Positions 1 through 5,586 of a stretch of 5,586 bases of DNA are shown here, in pieces; the stretch's first letter is position 1; each line of letters opens with the position of its first letter. The notes below the pieces were generated by a model, which had not been told where the DNA came from, did no database searches, and was given only the letters and a program-made list of their open reading frames with translations. Made by a program: the position numbers and the translations under genes. Origin of the DNA: an uncultured bacterium (lineage in GTDB: Bacteria; Pseudomonadota; Alphaproteobacteria; CAISDR01); assembly GCA_903884125.1 (NCBI GenBank), contig CAISDR010000450.1:1-5586 (forward strand), read 5' to 3'.

Positions 1-357
1 GATCACGGGGCGTCCTACGACCTTGTCTTTGAGCAGACGATGGGCCGCAGCCTGAACAATTTTCAATTCGGAAATGGCCGCATCCTTGATGCCCGGAAGT
101 TCGGCGAGCCGTTCGGGTTCTGCTGAAATCACTTCTGAGAACGATCCAAAATGCGCCAACAATTGCTTGGCCAGCGGTTTCACATCCTGACGGGGTAGCG
201 CCCGAAAAAGGATCAGTTCCAGAATTTCATAATCTGCCAGTGCCTCGTGCCCCCGGGCCAGAAACCGTTCACGCAATCTTTGCCGATGACCAAGCCGACC
301 GTCATTTTTGGTATCTTCATCTTTTGGTTCCGCTTTTCCCTCGACTGGCTTTTTCAT
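1..357 (-). CDS. radC: RadC family protein, N-terminal part (3' end beyond the window)
   Basis: This is the first 119 residues of a RadC (UPF0758) protein; the family is usually about 220-230 residues long, so roughly half is visible. Residues 1-20 are a charged, Lys/Glu/Asp-rich leader. Residues 21-54 carry the typical RadC opening (GHRQRLRERF, then LADYEILELIL). Residues 58-110 form the helical region with a helix-hairpin-helix-like turn (LAELPGIKDAA, about residues 84-94). The C-terminal JAB/MPN metalloprotease-like domain with its His and Asp metal ligands would lie beyond the left edge, so its integrity cannot be judged. The ATG at 355-357 is the only good start: an in-frame TGA lies just upstream at 367-369, and a weak GAG lies 8 bases before the ATG. 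The gene follows sfsA by 17 bases on the same strand and is probably cotranscribed. Despite the old name, a direct DNA-repair role for RadC is not well supported in the literature, and its biochemical function is unknown. Confidence 0.93.
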   Translation of the reverse strand, partial: MKKPVEGKAEPKDEDTKNDGRLGHRQRLRERFLARGHEALADYEILELILFRALPRQDVKPLAKQLLAHFGSFSEVISAEPERLAELPGIKDAAISELKIVQAAAHRLLKDKVVGRPVI

Positions 358-374
358 GACGCAAACTCAACAAA

Positions 375-1067
375 CTATTCAATTGGCACCGGTGCCCCGA
401 ACTGGATTCCCTGCAGATTAATCATACAAGAATAGGCGCGTGCCTCAACGCCTAGCGAAAGGACGCGTTTGAAATTTTGCACGTAATACGGGTCCAGATC
501 TGATGCCAGGGAAAATCTGTCACAATCCGTCCGCTGGATCAGAAAAAGCATGACAGCACGATGCCCCTGAGCGACCTGCAATGCCAGTTCATCCAGATGA
601 CGGGCACCACGTGCCGTCACGCAATCGGGAAATTCCGCCAGACCTTTATGGCGCGACAGGTGAACATTCTTGACTTCAACATAACAACGACCCGCGGGGC
701 CTGAACCCAAAAAATCCACCCGGCTGTTGGTCCCGTAGCGGACCTCAGCGCGAAAAGGTGCATGTGGGACCAGGTCCGGGATCAGGCCCTGATCAAGTGC
801 CTCGCGTACAATCTGGTTTGGTCGATTGGTGTTGATGCCGATCAGGCCACCATCCACATTGGCCAGTTCCCAGCCATACCTTAATTTTGCCGTAAGTCTG
901 GCGTGGGTCAAAAAAACCTGTCCGCCGGGAATAGCCACGCCCAGCATGGCCCCGGGATTGGGACAATGGGCGGTGATGATCGAACCATCTGCCAATTCCA
1001 CATCTGCCAGAAACCGCTTGTAGCGCCGGACGAGGCGGCCTTCGGTCAGTGGGCTTTCAAAATTCAT
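375..1067 (-). CDS. sfsA: SfsA family protein (sugar fermentation stimulation protein homolog)
   Basis: A complete 230-residue SfsA, close to the usual family length of about 230-240. The N-terminal third (about residues 1-80) matches the OB-fold part, with RRYKRFLADV (14-23) and the family signature HCPNPGAM (34-41), followed by NTNRPNQIVREAL (79-91). The rest matches the PD-(D/E)XK nuclease-like fold: Asp118 in SRVDFL, then Glu131 and Lys133 in YVEVKNV, with FPDCVTARGARHLDEL (146-161) after it. All predicted catalytic-type residues are present. SfsA was first described in E. coli as a factor that raises maltose metabolism and binds DNA nonspecifically. Its real activity is unsettled, and the nuclease fold is known from family structures. 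The ATG overlaps the glnE stop as ATGA, with GGAA 5 bases upstream of the start, pointing to translational coupling. radC follows 17 bases downstream. Assignment to the family is firm; the function is not. Confidence 0.96.
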   Translation of the reverse strand: MNFESPLTEGRLVRRYKRFLADVELADGSIITAHCPNPGAMLGVAIPGGQVFLTHARLTAKLRYGWELANVDGGLIGINTNRPNQIVREALDQGLIPDLVPHAPFRAEVRYGTNSRVDFLGSGPAGRCYVEVKNVHLSRHKGLAEFPDCVTARGARHLDELALQVAQGHRAVMLFLIQRTDCDRFSLASDLDPYYVQNFKRVLSLGVEARAYSCMINLQGIQFGAPVPIE

Positions 1068-3910
1068 GGCAGTTCCGGATGCAGGATACGATTAGAAATG
1101 CTGGCCGCCTGCGACTGGCAGACACCAAGTGCATTGGTCAGGCTGGCGAAATCTCTAACCCGGCCGATGCGTGCCAGTACATTGGCCAGTCCCGGAGGGA
1201 TCTGTGCCGGATCAATCTCGCCATCAAGGGCCACGCGCAGCATTTGCTGCAGGTCCAGTTGCAATATCAGCGCATCGCACAATTTGTCGGCATCACCGGG
1301 TGTTATCAATCCGGCATTGCGCGCATTGTTCAGCATGCTCAACGTGTCGGTCGCAATCAGTGCCGGATGCGACGCTGCATGGCCAAGCACTAACGCCTGG
1401 GCGGCAAATTCAATATCCATCAACCCCCCGCTGGCCTCTTTCAGCTGCCACACATGGGCTGCCGGTCGCGCGTGGGCGACTCGCTCGCGCATGTCAGCAA
1501 TTTCAGTCATAAGTGATTTATGATCGCGCTGTCGCGAAAGCAGCGATTTCAGACACGCATCAATCTTGTGTGCCAAATTCGGCGGCGACCAGACAACCCG
1601 TGCCCGGGTTGCTGCCATGAATTCATAGGTCCAGGCTTCGCCGATATAGTAATTCTCAAACCGTTCGATGGATACCGCAACAGGGCCTTTATTGCCCGAT
1701 GGCCTCAGGCGCATATCCACTTCAAACAAAGCGCCATCAGCTGTCTGCACTGTCAGCGCGGCAATAAGGCGTTGGCTAAATCGCAGATTCCAGGTCACAC
1801 AGTCCAGCGGTTCTGGGCCATCAGACTGGGAAGCTTCCGGCGGGTAATCATAAATGAATACCAGATCAAGATCAGACGTGACCGTCAGTTCGCGACCGCC
1901 CAGCCTGCCAAAACCGACGATCGCAAACTCTCCACCCGGAATTATACCGTGTCGTGAAGAAAACTGGCCACGTTCGTGCAGGACAAGACGCGCGATGGCG
2001 GCTTGTGCCAGATCCGCCAGAAAGGGGCCAGCTGATTGCGCTCCAATGCGCCCGGTCAACAGTTGCAGACCGACGCGCAGGCGGGCCTCGCTGGTCAGAC
2101 GCAATATCCCATCAGTAATCTGTTCTGGCGACAGACGATCAAACTGCCGGGTCAGAACTTTCAGCCTGGGCAGGTCTTCAAAGAATCCTGGCGCTACAAC
2201 GGCGTCAAAACTGGCAGCCTGACTGGCCAGCAGTCGTGCCAGTCGGGGGGCGTTTCCTAACACATCAACCAACAGATTGATCAGGCGTGGGTTGGCCTGT
2301 AAGAGATGAAAAACCTGAAGTCCTGCCGGTAGCCGATGAATGAAATCATCAAGCCGCACCAATCCACCGCGCGGATCATCGCTTCTGCCAATTGCGATTA
2401 ACAGATCTTCGAGTATGGCAGAAAGTCGTTCGCGCGCGCGTGCATTGTGTAGGCTTTGCGGTCGCCCCATGACCCATGCCCGAACGATGCGGGCCGCAAA
2501 TTCAGCGTCACTAAAACCAAATACTTTCAATTGCTCCAGTGTTTCTGCGGGTATATCAGGACCATCGAAATTCAGACCGCAGCCTGTATTGGGGGCGTCA
2601 GCAAACAATGCGTCATAATGATCTGCAACCCGACGCAGATGAGCATCAATGGTGCTGACAAAGCGTTTGGTATCTGCGATCCCCATGAACCGGGCAAGGT
2701 GATCCAGCCCTTGGTCAGATTTCGGCAAGCGTTGAGTCTGTTCGTCGCTAATCATCTGAAGCCGATGTTCAACCTGACGCAGATATCGATAGGCATTTGA
2801 CAGGTCACGAAATACCTGACCCTTGATCATGCCCAGATCTGCAAGGGTGGATAAGGTCGCCAACGTTCGCGGGTTGCGCAATTTTACTTCGCGCCCACCG
2901 GCAATCAGTTGCTGGCCCTGGGCAAAAAATTCAATTTCGCGAATACCCCCCCGACCTATCTTTATGTCGTGCCCGGATACCGCCAGATCACCGTGACCAG
3001 CATGGGCATTCAGCCTGCGCTTGATGTCATGGATTTCACTGATCGCTTCAAAGTCCAAATGGCGGCGGAAAACAAATGGCTGCATGCGTGCGATGAATTC
3101 GTTGCCTGCAACCTTGTCGCCCGCAACAACCCGCGCCTTGATAAAGGCGGCTCGTTCCCAGGTCTGCCCGCGCGCCTCGTAATAAGATTCGGCGGCATTC
3201 ACCGACAGGGCCACGGGCATTGCACCGGGATCAGGACGCAGGCGAAGATCAACACGGAATACATAGCCGTCAGATGTCACATCGTGCAAAAGGCGCACCA
3301 GCCCCTGGACCAGCGTTATTGCACGCTCGAGATCACTTTTATTTCCCAGGGCTTTGAACCGGTCTGGATCAAAGAAAATGATCAGGTCCACGTCACTGGA
3401 ATAGTTCAGTTCCTGCGCACCCAGCTTTCCCAATCCCAGTACGAACAGTCCCGACGCCATTTCAATGCGACCATTCGCGACAGCTTCGTCCAGCAAATGG
3501 TCAACTGCGCATCCGATGGCAGAATCGGCAAAGGCACTCAGCGCGCCAGTGACCTGCGTTACATCCCACGCGCCGCCCAGATCACACAACCCAATCAGCA
3601 GAGCCGTCCGCCGTTTGGCCTGACGCAGGGCGGGACCTATTGGACCTTGCACTGAAAGCATCTGATCGATGATCTGATCCAGCAGGATTTCGGGTGCAGT
3701 TGTAAAACAGGTGCGGACAAATTCAGGGTCAAGCCTGATCAATTCGGCCAGATAGGGTGAACAGCCAATCGCACCGGCAAGCAGATTGCCCGCGGTTCGG
3801 GGTAGGTCAGCAAAGGCGGCCAGGCCGTCGGTTGCCCTTTGACGATCGTGAGCGATCGGGGCATCGTTGATTAGATCGATCAGTTTTGGCATATCGTGTG
3901 GCAGTGACAT
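1064..3910 (-). CDS. glnE: Bifunctional glutamine synthetase adenylyltransferase / adenylyl-removing enzyme
   Basis: GlnE switches glutamine synthetase off by adding AMP to a tyrosine of each subunit, and switches it on again by phosphorolysis of that bond. In the cytoplasm it answers to PII protein state and glutamine. The 948 residues match the family (about 950-1000). Two nucleotidyltransferase domains are visible. The N-terminal, adenylyl-removing one has GLGKLG (159-164), the metal pair Asp173 and Asp175 in SSDVDL, and the third acid Asp221 in VDLRLRP. The C-terminal, adenylylating one has GFGRLGG (666-672), Asp680 and Asp682 in TSDLDL, and Asp732 in VDMRLRP. Each is followed by a helical domain of the GlnD/GlnE type, with GRGGIREIEF (319-328) and EASGGLMDIEF (825-835). 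Both active sites look intact. The ATG at 3910 has AAGG 9 bases upstream; Met7 (codon at 3890-3892) is a possible alternative. The end overlaps sfsA by 4 bases, so glnE heads a glnE-sfsA-radC transcription unit. Confidence 0.97.
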   Translation of the reverse strand: MSLPHDMPKLIDLINDAPIAHDRQRATDGLAAFADLPRTAGNLLAGAIGCSPYLAELIRLDPEFVRTCFTTAPEILLDQIIDQMLSVQGPIGPALRQAKRRTALLIGLCDLGGAWDVTQVTGALSAFADSAIGCAVDHLLDEAVANGRIEMASGLFVLGLGKLGAQELNYSSDVDLIIFFDPDRFKALGNKSDLERAITLVQGLVRLLHDVTSDGYVFRVDLRLRPDPGAMPVALSVNAAESYYEARGQTWERAAFIKARVVAGDKVAGNEFIARMQPFVFRRHLDFEAISEIHDIKRRLNAHAGHGDLAVSGHDIKIGRGGIREIEFFAQGQQLIAGGREVKLRNPRTLATLSTLADLGMIKGQVFRDLSNAYRYLRQVEHRLQMISDEQTQRLPKSDQGLDHLARFMGIADTKRFVSTIDAHLRRVADHYDALFADAPNTGCGLNFDGPDIPAETLEQLKVFGFSDAEFAARIVRAWVMGRPQSLHNARARERLSAILEDLLIAIGRSDDPRGGLVRLDDFIHRLPAGLQVFHLLQANPRLINLLVDVLGNAPRLARLLASQAASFDAVVAPGFFEDLPRLKVLTRQFDRLSPEQITDGILRLTSEARLRVGLQLLTGRIGAQSAGPFLADLAQAAIARLVLHERGQFSSRHGIIPGGEFAIVGFGRLGGRELTVTSDLDLVFIYDYPPEASQSDGPEPLDCVTWNLRFSQRLIAALTVQTADGALFEVDMRLRPSGNKGPVAVSIERFENYYIGEAWTYEFMAATRARVVWSPPNLAHKIDACLKSLLSRQRDHKSLMTEIADMRERVAHARPAAHVWQLKEASGGLMDIEFAAQALVLGHAASHPALIATDTLSMLNNARNAGLITPGDADKLCDALILQLDLQQMLRVALDGEIDPAQIPPGLANVLARIGRVRDFASLTNALGVCQSQAASISNRILHPELP

Positions 3911-3979
3911 ATTGGCTGACCTTGAGCCAGACGTGTTATTCGGTCAAGTTGGCTGCAATTGCGGTTAAGGATATATTCT
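3911..3979. promoter_or_regulatory. Divergent intergenic region between glnE and the FAD oxidoreductase gene
   Basis: This 69-base gap separates two genes that point away from each other, so promoters for both are expected here or inside the 5' ends of the genes. The sequence shows ribosome binding sites for each gene: AAGG (minus strand, 3920-3923) for glnE and AAGGA (plus strand, 3967-3971) for the oxidoreductase. The 7-mer TTGGCTG occurs twice in direct orientation, at 3912-3918 and 3949-3955. I see no -35/-10 pair at good spacing that would leave room for the start codons, and no recognisable NtrC, Lrp or other operator. The regulatory role is inferred from layout only. Confidence 0.4.
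3967..3971 (+). promoter_or_regulatory. Ribosome binding site that fixes the GTG start of the FAD oxidoreductase
   Basis: AAGGA lies 8 bases before the GTG at 3980-3982, an ideal Shine-Dalgarno distance. An in-frame TTG at 3959 would add seven residues (through Ser before the GTG) but would put this AAGGA inside the coding region and leave the TTG without a good site of its own. The GTG start also puts the first beta strand (FDIVVIGGG) at residues 5-13, as expected for an N-terminal FAD-binding fold. Confidence 0.75.
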
Positions 3980-5113
3980 GTGGGCGAAACATTCGACATT
4001 GTCGTGATTGGTGGCGGCATTGCGGGGGCCAGTGCTGCGGCGGGCCTTTGCCACCTTGGCCGCCTGTTGCTGGTCGAACGCGAAGACAGCTATGGCTATC
4101 ATACCACGGGCCGGTCTGCCGCCATGTTCACGCCCACCTATGGCAATGCGGCGATCCGCGCAATAACTGCCGCCAGTCGCGAGTTTTACTATGCGCCACC
4201 CGATGGCTTCAGCCCGCATCCGCTGGTGTCTCGCAGGCCGACTTTGACAATTGCGCTTGACACGGACTGGACCGCCCTGCGCGCGCAGGTGCCGAATTTT
4301 CAGCGCACATCGCCTGAAGTTGAACTGCTGGATGAAAGAGCCACGCTTGCGCTTGCCCCGTTTCTGCGTCCGGGCCGTATCGCTGGTGCTGTTGTTGATC
4401 CGGTAACCGCCGATATTGATGTTAATGGTATCCATTTGGGCCTTTTGGCGCATGCCCGGAAGACCAATGCGATAACGCGCAACGGCGTTGAGATTTTATC
4501 GGGAACATATCGCGACGGGGTGTGGGATATTGAAACCAGTAACGGCCAAATCCATGCAGGACTGGTGGTCAATGCGGCCGGCGCCTGGGGTGATGTGATT
4601 GCCGTGCGACTTGGTGTTGAGCCAGCGGGGATTGTGCCAAAGCGGCGTTCCGCATTCACCTTTGCGCCTCCAGCAGGCGCTGTGGTTGATCCATGGCCTA
4701 TGGTCATTGATGCTGCCGAGACGTTTTATGTCAAACCTGATGCGGGCAGGATTCTGGGATCACCGTGTGATGCAACGCCCAGCGCACCAATGGACGCCTG
4801 GCCCGAAGACATGGATGTGGCCGAAGGCGCAGCGCGCATTGAAGAAGCAACGATTTTTGAAATTAATCGCATGGCGCATACATGGGCGGGACTTAGAACA
4901 TTTGCCCCTGATAATACGCCTATCGTGGGCCGCGATCCGGCGGTTCCCGGCTTTGTGTGGTTTGTGGGGCAGGGTGGTTATGGCATACAGACTGCACCCG
5001 CGATGAGCCGGATCATAGGCGAACTGGTGGCGCATGATCGCCTGCCACAGGATGTGGCCCGCTTTGGGGTGACGCTGGCGGACCTTTCGGTGGCCCGCTT
5101 TCGAAAATCTTAA
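3980..5113 (+). CDS. FAD-dependent D-amino-acid dehydrogenase-like oxidoreductase (DAO family, DauA-like)
   Basis: With the GTG start this is a 377-residue DAO-family flavoenzyme, probably cytoplasmic: there is no signal peptide or membrane segment. The FAD-binding fold opens with GGGIAG (11-16) and ends its second strand at Glu33; a second FAD segment is VVNAAGAW (196-203). The whole chain aligns, with a constant offset of +1, to Pseudomonas aeruginosa D-arginine dehydrogenase DauA as I recall its sequence: GYHTTGRSAA (39-48), PKRRSAF (220-226), FYVKPDAG (249-256), HTWAGLRTF (300-308) and GQGGYGIQT (330-338). Residues matching DauA Thr50, Tyr53, Arg222, Tyr249, Arg305 and Gly332 are kept as Thr51, Tyr54, Arg223, Tyr250, Arg306 and Gly333, so oxidation of an amino acid to an imino acid (then 2-oxo acid plus ammonia) is likely. 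DauA Glu87, which binds the guanidinium, is Thr88 here, and His48 is Met49, so the side chain accepted is probably different. The gene is divergent from glnE and convergent with the methyltransferase gene. The electron acceptor and exact substrate are unknown; other DAO-family substrates remain possible. Confidence 0.9.
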   Translation: MGETFDIVVIGGGIAGASAAAGLCHLGRLLLVEREDSYGYHTTGRSAAMFTPTYGNAAIRAITAASREFYYAPPDGFSPHPLVSRRPTLTIALDTDWTALRAQVPNFQRTSPEVELLDERATLALAPFLRPGRIAGAVVDPVTADIDVNGIHLGLLAHARKTNAITRNGVEILSGTYRDGVWDIETSNGQIHAGLVVNAAGAWGDVIAVRLGVEPAGIVPKRRSAFTFAPPAGAVVDPWPMVIDAAETFYVKPDAGRILGSPCDATPSAPMDAWPEDMDVAEGAARIEEATIFEINRMAHTWAGLRTFAPDNTPIVGRDPAVPGFVWFVGQGGYGIQTAPAMSRIIGELVAHDRLPQDVARFGVTLADLSVARFRKS

Positions 5114-5586
5114 TCCAGCGCCAGCAAAAGCCCCTTGAGATAGGCACTTTCTGGCAATAGCGGGTGGACGGGGTGGTCCATGGATGCCCCGGTCTGTTCG
5201 AGCACGCGGGCAGACCTTCCGGCCTGACCAAGACCGCGATTGACCTCGATCAGGAAGCGGTCCGCGGGCATGTTGTGTGAGCACGATGCAATGAACATGA
5301 AGCCGCCCGGTGCGACCAGACCTGCGGTCATCCGGGCCAGCTTTCTATAGCCTTTGGCGGCATTTTCAAGATCCTTGCGACTGCGCGCGAAGGGTGGTGG
5401 GTCTGCTACGACAATGTCAAATTTTTCGTGGGCATCATTCCGCTTCTGTCCGTCTTCAAAGACATTGGCTTCGACAAACTGAACCGCGTCGGCAAGATTG
5501 TTATTCAACGCAGCCTGCTGGGCCAGACCGATAGCAAGGGCTGATGAATCCACACCCACCACAGCCCTGGCACCGGCTTTGGCGGC
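5110..5586 (-). CDS. rlmI: RlmI-like class I SAM-dependent rRNA methyltransferase, C-terminal part (5' end beyond the window)
   Basis: The reading frame is open from the right edge to the TAA at 5110-5112 and gives the last 158 residues of a protein that is about 390-400 long in E. coli RlmI, which makes m5C1962 in 23S rRNA. Numbering from the edge, VVGVDSS (9-15) is the strand that ends in the SAM-ribose-binding acid, Asp13. FDIVVADPPPFA (56-67) is the motif IV region, with the DPPPF seen in this family. FIASCSHN (98-105) holds Cys102, which fits the Cys of the SCS motif used by m5C methyltransferases. The tail DHPVHPLLPESAYLKGLLLA (137-156) is the usual RlmI/COG1092 ending. The N-terminal PUA domain and the glycine-rich SAM motif would lie outside the window. 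The apparent GTG start at 5562 falls inside the conserved fold, and codons for AAKAGARA precede it, so it is not the real start. The exact rRNA site is inferred from the family. Confidence 0.9.
   Translation of the reverse strand, partial: AAKAGARAVVGVDSSALAIGLAQQAALNNNLADAVQFVEANVFEDGQKRNDAHEKFDIVVADPPPFARSRKDLENAAKGYRKLARMTAGLVAPGGFMFIASCSHNMPADRFLIEVNRGLGQAGRSARVLEQTGASMDHPVHPLLPESAYLKGLLLALD

Noticed and set aside
247..435. A 62-codon open frame on the plus strand across the radC start and sfsA end.
   Set aside because: It covers the radC N-terminal coding region and the sfsA stop on the opposite strand. It has no recognisable motif; the hydrophobic run is only the complement of the charged radC leader.
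903..1523. A 206-codon open frame on the plus strand spanning the sfsA-glnE junction.
   Set aside because: It is antisense to two well-supported genes, has no ribosome binding site I trust, and its composition (rich in Ser, Ala, Arg and Cys) is typical of a shadow frame.
2909..3655. A 248-codon open frame on the plus strand, opposite glnE.
   Set aside because: It lies wholly within the strongly supported glnE gene, over conserved domain segments, and its translation resembles no family I recognise. It is an antisense shadow.
3913..3929. Inverted repeat TGGCT / AGCCA with a 7-base loop just upstream of the glnE start.
   Set aside because: The stem has only 5 base pairs and the loop holds the glnE ribosome binding site. 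It is too weak to call a terminator, operator or RNA switch.
3949..3977. Possible sigma-70 promoter on the plus strand: TTGGCT (3949-3954), a 17-base gap, TATATT (3972-3977).
   Set aside because: Spacing and match are good, but transcription would begin at about 3984, after the GTG at 3980. This conflicts with the good Shine-Dalgarno site at 3967-3971, which would not be transcribed.
3959..3979. TTG at 3959 as the start of the oxidoreductase, adding seven residues.
   Set aside because: The GTG at 3980 has an AAGGA at ideal distance and gives the N-terminus length expected from DauA; the extra residues match nothing in the family.
4760..5284. A 174-codon open frame on the minus strand across the oxidoreductase and methyltransferase 3' ends.
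   Set aside because: It overlaps two recognised genes in other frames and shows no conserved motif. The true minus-strand frame here is the one carrying DPPPF and SCS.

Overview
The window is ordinary chromosomal DNA, almost completely filled with genes. It is most likely from an alphaproteobacterium with moderate GC content. The evidence for this is indirect: the GlnE, SfsA, RadC and DauA-like proteins read as proteobacterial, sfsA and radC lie side by side as they often do in Alphaproteobacteria, and start codons include GTG. I cannot place it at genus level. I found no tRNA, rRNA, CRISPR array, insertion sequence, attachment site or origin.

Left part, positions 1-3910, all on the minus strand: transcription runs right to left through glnE (the enzyme that adds and removes AMP on glutamine synthetase), sfsA (a protein with an OB-fold and a PD-(D/E)XK nuclease-like domain) and radC, whose 3' end runs off the left edge. 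The glnE stop and sfsA start overlap in an ATGA. The sfsA stop and radC start are 17 bases apart. This looks like one operon with translational coupling.

Middle, positions 3911-3979: a 69-base gap separates divergent genes, and promoters for both sides would be expected in or near it. No convincing sigma-70 pair stands out.

Right part, positions 3980-5586: a complete FAD-dependent amino-acid dehydrogenase of the DAO/DauA type reads on the plus strand from a GTG start with a good ribosome binding site. It converges on the 3' part of an RlmI-like rRNA methyltransferase on the minus strand, whose 5' end lies beyond the right edge. The two stop codons share one TTAA.

The most interesting point is the DauA-like enzyme. 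It keeps the residues that hold FAD and the amino-acid carboxylate, but it has Thr where the known D-arginine dehydrogenase has the Glu that recognises the arginine side chain. Its substrate is therefore probably not D-Arg or D-Lys. Oxidation of a D-amino acid releases ammonia, and GlnE tunes ammonia assimilation, so the divergent pair makes some metabolic sense, but that link is inference. I saw no sign of an undescribed multi-gene system.
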